This document shows positions 1 through 7,400 of a DNA stretch of 10,413 bases, piece by piece. Both the position numbers and the translations under genes were made by a program. The stretch lies in assembly GCA_030619415.1 (NCBI GenBank), contig JAUXBM010000035.1:1-10413 (forward strand). Reading direction: 5' to 3'. A model generated the notes under the pieces. That model ran no database searches. It saw only the letters and a program-made list of their open reading frames with translations, and was not told the DNA's origin. Numbering within the stretch: position 1 is the stretch's first letter; the number at the start of each line of letters is the position of its first letter. Source of the DNA: Chlorobiota bacterium. GTDB lineage: Bacteria; Bacteroidota; Bacteroidia; Bacteroidales; F082.

Positions 1-359
1 GTTTCAAGTATTTCTTCATCCTCCTCAGGCGCAATGTACTCTTCAAATACTGTTTCGTCGTCAGCATCCACGTCGATATCGATATCTTCGTCAACTTCCA
101 CATCGTCCTCTACAATCTTAATTTGTGTTACCTGCTTCGGCGGAGGTGGTGGAGGTGGCTTTACTTTTTGCTCTGTAATAGGAATGATTTCCTCGGTAAT
201 ATCCTCAACAGCCCTTGCTGAAAGATCAATTGTTTGCTTATCATAGTTTTTATACTCAAACGCAGCAAACACGAATAATAAGGCCAGTATCAGGCCAATT
301 TCTAAAAATAGTCCTTTCTTGTTTTCCAGATCAACTTTCGGATTTTTCTTAGGTTCCAT
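1..359 (-). CDS. tonB: Energy transducer TonB, N-terminal part (3' end outside window)
   Basis: Reading from the ATG at 359 down to the window edge gives 119 open codons with no stop. The layout is that of a TonB protein. A short basic cytoplasmic head (MEPKKNPKVDLENKK) is followed by one hydrophobic anchor at about residues 17-35 (GLFLEIGLILALLFVFAAF). A periplasmic stretch follows, with a run of seven prolines at 68-74 (VK-P7-KQ) and then a very acidic Asp/Glu segment at about 84-116. The start and the GLFLEIGL anchor are typical of Bacteroidetes TonB proteins. Family role: with ExbB/ExbD, TonB passes proton-motive force to outer-membrane TonB-dependent receptors. The C-terminal TonB domain that contacts the receptor would lie beyond position 1, so the assignment rests on the N-terminal half only. 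It follows the VanZ-like gene by 75 bp and may belong to the gcvH unit or have its own promoter. Confidence 0.85.
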   Translation of the reverse strand, partial: MEPKKNPKVDLENKKGLFLEIGLILALLFVFAAFEYKNYDKQTIDLSARAVEDITEEIIPITEQKVKPPPPPPPKQVTQIKIVEDDVEVDEDIDIDVDADDETVFEEYIAPEEDEEILE

Positions 360-378
360 AATCAGTTTCTTTAATTAG

Positions 379-413
379 AGGATTAAACCACCGCTAAAAT
401 AATAATTAATCCT
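379..413. repeat. 8-bp inverted repeat (hairpin) in the vanZ-tonB spacer
   Basis: AGGATTAA at 379-386 is the exact reverse complement of TTAATCCT at 406-413, with a 19-nt loop. Read on the plus strand the stem runs into a T tract (413-418) and looks like an intrinsic terminator, but no plus-strand gene reaches it. Read on the minus strand, the direction of the genes, the A tract precedes the stem and no U tract follows. It therefore would not be a classic terminator for the VanZ-like gene. It could be a leader hairpin 20 bp before the tonB start, or chance in AT-rich DNA. Confidence 0.3.
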
Positions 414-434
414 TTTTTGAATGCGTATTTAACT

Positions 435-815
435 TTATTTTTTTCTGTTAACCACATAAAATGCCAACCAGCCAGTAAATGCGCCCAATCCATCAGCATA
501 AAAATCGTACGCGTTTCCATCTCTGCCAATAAAAACATGCGCTTGCAATATTTCAGTAAGCAAACCATATGCCAAAGAAATACCAACTGCAGCAATTATA
601 AACAAATAACGCCTCTTGCTTGCAAAATATTGTTCGCGCAAATTGAAGAGGATCAGGAACGACAAAACAGCGAAAACGCCTACATGTACTACTTTATCGG
701 GCTCAAGCCAGTCCCAAAAAGAGCTTATTGAAGGAACGTAACTGCCTGGTAATCCTGTAACAATCAGAATGAACAATGCCCATACAAATGCTGGCCATAG
801 TTTTCTGATAACCAT
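435..815 (-). CDS. VanZ-family small membrane protein
   Basis: This 126-residue protein has about four predicted membrane segments, near residues 7-24, 44-62, 70-90 and 107-122. Two motifs place it in the VanZ-like family: a DKVVH motif just before the second helix, and GRDGNAYDFYADGLGAFTGW near the end. The latter matches the family pattern of an Asp followed by an Ala-Asp/Asn-x-Leu-Gly segment starting the last helix. VanZ itself gives low-level teicoplanin resistance in enterococci by an unclear mechanism. Most chromosomal homologues like this one have no known function, so no resistance role should be inferred. The ATG at 815 lies 5 bp after the gcvH stop (TAA at 823-821), so the two are very probably co-transcribed and may be translationally coupled. 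The length is normal for single-domain members. Confidence 0.88.
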   Translation of the reverse strand: MVIRKLWPAFVWALFILIVTGLPGSYVPSISSFWDWLEPDKVVHVGVFAVLSFLILFNLREQYFASKRRYLFIIAAVGISLAYGLLTEILQAHVFIGRDGNAYDFYADGLGAFTGWLAFYVVNRKK

Positions 816-820
816 ATTTC

Positions 821-1201
821 TTAGGCTTCAATAATGGATTTGTAGGCGCCGGCATCAAGCAAATCGTCGAGTTCCGAATTATCGCTGATCTTCATTTTAA
901 TGATCCAACCATCGTTATAAGGGTCTTTGTTGATAACTTCCGGTGTATCCTCCACTTTTTCGTTCAGTTCAATAATTGTTCCACCCATCGGCATAAACAT
1001 ATCGGAAACCGTTTTTACGGCTTCAATAGTGCCGAAGGCTTCTCCTTTATCAAGGGTTTCATCTACCGTTTCAACCTCAACAAAAACAATGTCGCCAAGT
1101 TCTTTTTGGGCAAAATCAGTAATGCCAATGGTAGCTACATCGCCTTCAACCTTAATCCATTCATGGTCGTCGGTATACAATAAATTCTCAGGAATATTCA
1201 T
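821..1201 (-). CDS. gcvH: Glycine cleavage system H protein
   Basis: GcvH is the lipoylated carrier of the glycine cleavage complex. Its lipoyl arm takes the aminomethyl group from the P protein (glycine decarboxylase), passes it to the T protein, and is re-oxidised by the L protein. In some bacteria it also relays lipoyl groups to other enzymes. The 126-residue length is standard. Visible hallmarks are HEW at 13-15 in the first strand, the lipoyl-domain core with the acceptor lysine K63 in IEAVKTVSD, a Gly-Gly turn at 73-74, and the C-terminal NKDPYNDGWI block at 91-100. The start is the ATG at 1201, the only one that keeps the complete N-terminal strand. No gcvT or gcvP lies in the window, so the gene is separated from its partners, as is common in this phylum. 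A TAnnTTTG box lies 26 bp upstream. Confidence 0.97.
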   Translation of the reverse strand: MNIPENLLYTDDHEWIKVEGDVATIGITDFAQKELGDIVFVEVETVDETLDKGEAFGTIEAVKTVSDMFMPMGGTIIELNEKVEDTPEVINKDPYNDGWIIKMKISDNSELDDLLDAGAYKSIIEA

Positions 1202-1226
1202 AATATACGGCTTTATTTAATGGCCT

Positions 1227-1234
1227 CAAATTTA
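1227..1234 (-). promoter_or_regulatory. Candidate -7 box for gcvH-vanZ
   Basis: TAAATTTG on the minus strand fits the Bacteroidetes housekeeping -7 consensus TAnnTTTG exactly. It would place the transcription start near 1220 and give a leader of about 20 nt before the gcvH ATG. The upstream -33 element is poor: no TTG occurs 19-21 bp upstream, only CAG or TTC. Its position in the only sizeable gap between sprA and gcvH supports a separate gcvH transcription unit. Confidence 0.38.
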
Positions 1235-1271
1235 TGTCTTTTTAGATAATTAAAGCTGAACTTTCGTTTTT

Positions 1272-1302
1272 AATACCAACTTAACCCCAAAATGGTATTT
1301 GG
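1272..1302. repeat. Overlapping small hairpins between sprA and gcvH
   Basis: AATACCA at 1272-1278 is the exact reverse complement of TGGTATT at 1293-1299 (7-bp stem, 14-nt loop). A second, mutually exclusive stem pairs CCAAA at 1287-1291 with TTTGG at 1298-1302. In minus-strand RNA the first hairpin is followed by A residues rather than U residues, so it is not a recognisable intrinsic terminator for sprA. It lies upstream of the proposed gcvH transcription start and would therefore sit in the sprA 3' untranslated region. Confidence 0.3.
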
Positions 1303-1337
1303 CATTGACTCCTGAAAGCATGAATTGATTGCCAAAA

Positions 1338-1360
1338 CTTGAAGCGTGGATGCTTGAAGC
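1338..1360. repeat. Direct repeat CTTGAAGC in the sprA-gcvH spacer
   Basis: CTTGAAGC occurs at 1338-1345 and again at 1353-1360, a 15-bp period. The segment between the two copies (GTGGATG) resembles the TGGA units of the other spacer. The second copy, with its upstream AT, forms ATGCTTGAAG (1350-1359), which recurs exactly in inverted orientation at 9560-9569. This looks like a worn member of a family of short intergenic tandem repeats rather than a protein-binding site. Confidence 0.45.
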
Positions 1361-1376
1361 AGGAGTTTCAAAGAAG

Positions 1377-1418
1377 TCAGAACTCAGAACTCAAAACCCG
1401 GAACTCCAAACTCCAAAC
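1377..1418 (-). repeat. Degenerate heptanucleotide tandem tract (GTTNNGA)x6 abutting the sprA stop
   Basis: Read on the minus strand, six contiguous 7-bp units begin 1 bp after the sprA stop codon: GTTTGGA, GTTTGGA, GTTCCGG, GTTTTGA, GTTCTGA, GTTCTGA. All begin with GTT, and five of the six fit GTTNNGA. A weaker seventh unit follows at 1370-1376. The tract is non-coding and lies in the 3' untranslated region of sprA. Its first GGAGTTT could pair with AAACTCC further along (around 1363-1369), but the loop is long and no U run follows. Such short-period tracts occur in intergenic DNA of several bacterial groups, and I know of no established function. Confidence 0.65.
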
Positions 1419-1419
1419 G

Positions 1420-4400
1420 CTACTGGGCGAGGTTAAACCTCAGGCTAAAGCCTCCGTTGGTAGTTGAATTGGGGAATTGGGAAGAAACATACGGATTGTT
1501 GCTTGTCCAGTTTACATACGCCCTCAATTGAAGGCTTTGGCTTAACATATAATCAGCAGAAAAGTTCAGTGTATATTGACGTGATCCCGCCGAAATTTGG
1601 TTGTTTACTTCGTCAATTCTTCGTAAAGTGGTTTTTGTGTCCCTGATACCAAAGTCGAGTTTCAGGTTGAGATCGCTGGTATAAGTGTTGCTTTTTGCTT
1701 TTCCGCTTAATGAAGCAACTTGCCATTTCAATCCTTTGATCCTTAAACCCATCCCAACCACCAGTTCATCGTTTATCACTTCTGTTAGCTGGTTGTTAAC
1801 AAAGCTCATCGATAAATTCCGGCCTTTTTTATACTCAGTACGAAATGTCAGGCTGTTTTGCATGGTAAAGTCAAGGCCTATTAACGGGTTGAAAGTTTCA
1901 ATCATAGAAATAACGCCGACGTCATATTTCGTGACGAAATTCGGGCTGTTTTCAAAAGTAGCTCCAGGGTTTTCGGGATCAAAATTTACATTTGTTCTCC
2001 ATGTCGCTATGCTCATCATCGACCGATAACCACTGGTGATGTTTATGGTTCGGAACGCTTTTGCAATTCCTTTAATGTTTGTCAGCCCGGCAAATGTAAT
2101 TTTCCAGTTTGGAAACGGGAATTTAGGGAAAGGACTTCCAATGTATATCGAGGTCGCATCCTGTCCTGAATACGCTGAAAGGTATGAAAAATAAAGCACT
2201 TCCTGCGAATTTGACCCATAACCTACAGGGTAATAATCCCCGGCTATCGTATCATAATAATACTCACCCGACCATTGAGGATTTGATTGCGCCAGTCGAT
2301 CGGCCACAACGACCCTATTGCTCAAAAATCGACTAAAAGTTTCGGATTGGTCGTCTTCCCTTTTATCAAAGGATGTCCTGATCATCGAATAAGAAATACT
2401 AAAATTACCTCCATAAACCGGTGTGTACTCTACAAAATCTTCTATTCCGGCAGTCGTATCGTAGCGGAAGTAAGCTGAGAAACTTTCGGCATACACCCGG
2501 TCACCATCAAAATCAATCCTGATCGCATTAAGAATATCGGCATTCACCCGGTACGAAGTGGTGTAATTATATTTTCTCATGTATGGGTTGTTCAAAATCG
2601 GGTCGGTGGTTATCCACCCATACTCAACGGCATTCTGGCGAATATCCTGTTGGCCTCCAAATACGAAAGCCCAGCCGGGAGCCTGATTTTCGCTGAAGGT
2701 CAAGCCCATGAACTGGGGTTCGGGCATATAACCAGGCAGTAAAGTTCCGTTTCCCTCATTATAGGTCAGCGTAATTTTTTTAAACATCATCAATGTTCTC
2801 AATACGGCTACCCCAAACTTTTTACCAATCTCCCGCTTTGGTTTTGCAGTTGTATCATTGGGATCCGGTTCTTCATTTACCGGTTGGCGGGTTCGGGATG
2901 AAGGCCGCGAAGACCTTGATTGTGTTTTGTTTATCGATTTGAAATAAGAAACCTTGTTATAAAGTTTATTCAAATCGGCACCGGTATTCAATTGTTTTTG
3001 ATTGGAGTTTTCGATAACATTACCCATGCGTTGCTGGATGGAGATTGGAGAAGCTGCCCACGAATACATTCCTGAGTAACTTAATGTAAGTGTTGTCCAG
3101 TCGAGCGCCGGGAATTTTTTTAACGGAACATTATAATTAATTCTGAATGTTTGGTTGTACCGCTGTTTGGTTCCAAACTTGCCGATTTCATCCCATATTG
3201 ATTTTTTGTAATCATCCCATTCCGGCGAGTCCTTGCCAGGATAATATTGAGGTTCGTTGATGTAAGTATTGGTTCCCGAATTAAACTCCAATGTTAACGA
3301 ACGCGAGAAATCATACTTCAGATCAAATGTCCGGTTCCAATGCCATTTGCGCTCGTAAGTCGGGGAAATAATGACATCACCGATACTCTTATCCCGATAC
3401 AGTTGTTCTTTGAACATTCTATCCATATCAGTCCTGAAGCTAAACACTTTTGGAAGTGCGTAAACATTAAAGTCCTTCAGCAAACGCAGCCAATCCGATT
3501 TAAGGCCTTTTGCTTTACTCATTGGTTTGTAATTTTTTGGTCTTCCGCTCCAGTTATAACCCAGTCCGCCCCGGTAGTTTTTAACGTTGTCGTATTCAAA
3601 ATCAATATTGCGGTGGTCAAGTTTGGTGTAAGCGAACGAAACATCAAAATTCTCTACATCATACACCCTGGGTTTTTTCTGGCTATTTGTTCTTTCCTTC
3701 CTGACATTCATAAAATTCAGGTTCTGCCGCTGTGTAAAATCTTCTACCAGTTTCCTGACCGAATCCCGGTTTTGTCTGTTGGTGTAAGTATCAAGATCAT
3801 CTTTGAGCTTTACATCAGGGCTAAGTGGGTTATATTCAGGCGTAATACGCGTTGAATTATAATCGTAGTGCATGGGCAGGCGGACTCCTGCTTTCTGGCC
3901 AAAGAATTTTCCCAAATCAAGGTCGGTGGTAAACAGTATATCTGTAGTTGATTCGAGTGGCACTTCACTTATTTTCGATTCGAGTGCTCCAAAACCGGCT
4001 GAGCGATGTGTAGCGGCTAAACCAATTTTACCCAGATCGGCCAATGTGGCTTCTACCCTACCGGTAGTGGCCCAACCCGGCCTGTCGTTGAAGTCGGTAA
4101 GCCGAAGTTCGTCAAACCAAACCTCAGCACTAATTGGGTTATTATCCGGGTTATTTCCTTGTTTTTTAGGATTTCTTATACCAATTAATATTCCCATCAC
4201 ATCGCGAATATTCGGATTACCAAGTACTGTTACGGTTGCTTTACCAATTCTTTCGACGTAAGGTTTAAAAAGTGCCAGGTCGGAGTTTGGTTCACGCATG
4301 GCAACATTTCTGTTTTGCTTTACCTGAACCAGCTCTTCCAGGTCTATCTGCAAATTGTTCGCATTAGGCCATATTCCATCAGGGTCAGATGCCGGTGTGC

Positions 4401-7400
4401 CCCAGGGAGTAAATTCAAGCGGTATTTCGTATTCGTAATAATCTTTCGTAAAATCAGAACCTATCCTGATAAACGCCGTCATATCGCTGGAGTCGTAAAC
4501 ATCTTCTTCGTAAACCGACTCGGCGTGAATGAACATTTTGATCTTTTTGTATTGCCTGAAATCAAAATCAGTGGTTTTAAAAACACCGCGGGCATCTCCA
4601 TCTAAAAGATTGGTAGCGGTTAATGACAAGGACTGCTCATTTTGAACGATATACTGTGTTGTCCCAAAACTTACTTCACGATCAATCCCCGGTGGGACGA
4701 CATACGGCACGGGATAACGGTTTGAGTTTTCTTCAACATTTACAGTAGATACAACCAGGTTGGTTTCACTTCCATCGTCGCCAGGAATATACTCACCCTG
4801 GGCCAGCAATGATTTGTCGTAGGTTCTCCATTCGCCACGGACCAATTCAAAAGTGGCAAAACGAAGGGTGACTGGTCCATTCCAGTTTTTCATAAACATC
4901 CGCATAAACCTGATTGAGCGAAAATCGCTGATCCTTCCCACAATTTTCTCCGGGTTAGAAACCGGGATCTTGAACTGGAACCATCTTACGTTCGTTGTTT
5001 CGCCATTGGCCAACCGAACATTTGTAGCATACCTGATATCTGTAATGTAATTTTCGCCTATCTGCATTTTGGTTGAGTCGAGCGCAATTTTGTACTGGAA
5101 ATATCTTTCTGATTCACCGAGCGTGTTGTCACGGTTTATATCTTCAATATTGGGGATGGTTGTAGCAGCCGTAGGATATGATTCCTTATTCTGATCATCA
5201 GTGGGCGAGTTTCCTTCCGTGTTATTATAAGCACTGTACCGGGTCGGCACCAGGCTATACCGGGGATCACCATCGTAATCAGAACCTCTGTAAAAATGAT
5301 AATCATCTGCTGATGGGTCAGCGATGGCATTTTGATAAGCGGGAGAACTTTCACCAAAATCATTTCTTATCTGGTCGATATAGAATTTCTGGAAAACAGG
5401 ATATGTTCGTTCATCGTCGTTAATTAAACCATCATAACCGGCATCCTGGTAAGTCCGTGAGCCGGCAATGTTACTAAAAGATTCTACCAGGGCCTGCAAT
5501 GTTGGAACACGGCCCCAGGCTGTGGAATCCACATTTTCTACTTCAGCCGTTGATGGTAAGCCATTTTCGTAACTTTTCCTTCCATCACGCAGCACATCTT
5601 CAGATATCTCTCCCAGGTTGATATAGAGGTCACCCTTGCTGGTGGTATAGGGGTCTTCGGTAAATGGATCCATCATCCAGAACTCAATATATTCAATGTT
5701 GGCAGCTTCAAAATCAGAAGATTCGATGCGGCGCATTATACCTCCCCATCTTGACTCAGGATCGCGCAATGTTCCGTCTTCATTCAAACCACTTGAGTAG
5801 TTGGATGGTTCCACATCATAGTTGTTCGGCCCTCTTAAGGTTGGAACATAGCTGAGGTTCAGTACAGGAATATTGGTTGGAATGCCGTTGGGAATACTCT
5901 TGTTAGGGAAAACCTCTGTTTCAAGCACCTGCCTTGAATCATTTCTCGAAATAGACTGAGCATCCACATTTGGAGGGCGTATGCCGCCGGTTCTGTCATA
6001 GAATAGCGGATCGACAATATACCATGCAAACTGGGCTCTGTTTTTACCATAAGCAAGTGTTCCAAGTGTATCGCTTATCGAAACAGTTCCTGCCTCAGGG
6101 AATATATCCCATTGCAGCTGAGGTGTACTCGCCAGGAACCAGGATCCGATATGTTTAAGATCTATAGACGATTTGGCTCCCTCGAAATCGTCAATATAGG
6201 ATGTTCCACTGTTACCGATGGCCTTTGAATGACCCGGAATAAATTGCGCAAATTCTCCATCGGCTGTAACCCTTGACACCTGGTTTGATGAAATCCCGGG
6301 GAGTTTGTTAATGATTTTTGTCAGCCAGCGCGAATCTTTTCGATAGCTTAAATCCAGTCCCCACATAGTGTTAGAAACCGGATCGTCACCATAATTTACT
6401 TTCTGGGTAAGCGGACGTTCGTGCAGGTTGAGCAAGGTACCTCCAATATGAAAATCTTTGTTCACTTCATGATCAACATGAAGGCCCATCATCCTTTTTT
6501 GCTGAACGTTAAACATGGAGTTGCTCTCGAGGGAAACATTGATCGGAACACCCGAATTCAGTATTCCGTCGTTAATGATTTTAACGCGACCAAGTGTGTA
6601 ATCAACGGTATAATCCACATTTTCGGTAAGCGGTGCCCCACCTGCAGTTACTACAACTGAACCCTGTGGCACATTTAGGGCATTCAGGCTAATATCAGAT
6701 CCGGCCTGTGATTTGTACATACCTTCAAGAAGATATCTGTTTTTCTCCGGATACTGCTCAGCTGCAACTTTGGTTTGGGTGTACAACGAATCATAGGCAT
6801 AAAAATCCGCCCATTCGGGATCATCCGGAAAAATAGAATCACGAACATATTGCCCGAAAGGTTCAAGCGAGGTGAAGAATATTCGCCCGTTGGAAGCCTG
6901 AAAAGTACCCCCGTTAATCGCAGCACCATCAATAAAGTCAAACAATCCATCACCGCCAGGAATTGGGTTCAACTGAAAATCCAATCGGTCAAGCCCAAAC
7001 AAATTGATGAGTGGTAAACCAGTAACATCTTCCGGCCCCTGCGAAAAATAACCGGTGGGAACACCTTCCTGATTACCCGAATAAAGGATATTAAACCTGA
7101 AATCATCACGCTGAACCTGGTATGCACCGATTGCATAAACATTTTTCATCATCAGGTTCCACATGGGCATTTTGGTATTCAGCGTATTGCTTTTCAGCAG
7201 TTTAACAATGAGGTCATTCGGCGCTACCACTCCCTGGTCGGAAAATTCACCTATCTGGAAAACACTGTCGTAACCGATCACTGTATACTGCACCGCAACG
7301 GCCAGCACCTGGTCAGGGTTAAGCGTTGTATTCAATGAAATAAATCCCAGCTTGGTGTTGATCGAATATTCTGAATCCCTTAGTTTTCTGGCATTTTCGA

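Noticed and set aside
83..118. Asp-rich run in TonB as a calcium-binding motif
   Set aside because: It alternates Asp with Ile/Val without the glycines or spacing of EF-hand or RTX repeats. Acidic periplasmic stretches are common in TonB proteins of this phylum.
34..246. Plus-strand 70-codon Ser/Thr- and Gly-rich open frame
   Set aside because: It is the antisense shadow of the TonB acidic segment and proline run: Asp/Glu codons read as Ser/Thr/Ile and CCN as GGN. No other support exists.
417..731. Plus-strand 104-codon open frame
   Set aside because: It is antisense to the VanZ-like gene, whose motifs and close spacing to gcvH establish the minus frame. Its composition is not protein-like.
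435..815. Glycopeptide-resistance gene (vanZ proper)
   Set aside because: Only family-level similarity is visible. No vanA-cluster genes are present, and chromosomal VanZ-like proteins are widespread in organisms without that phenotype.
1272..1302. Intrinsic terminator for sprA
   Set aside because: The stem is weak and AT-rich, and in the sprA direction it is followed by A residues rather than a U tract.
1338..1418. Possible CRISPR-like array in the sprA-gcvH spacer
   Set aside because: The repeats are only 7-8 bp, contiguous and degenerate, with no unique spacers and no cas genes nearby.
3340..3855. Plus-strand 171-codon open frame
   Set aside because: It lies wholly antisense inside the well-supported sprA frame, has no recognisable motif, and resembles the other shadow frames across this gene.
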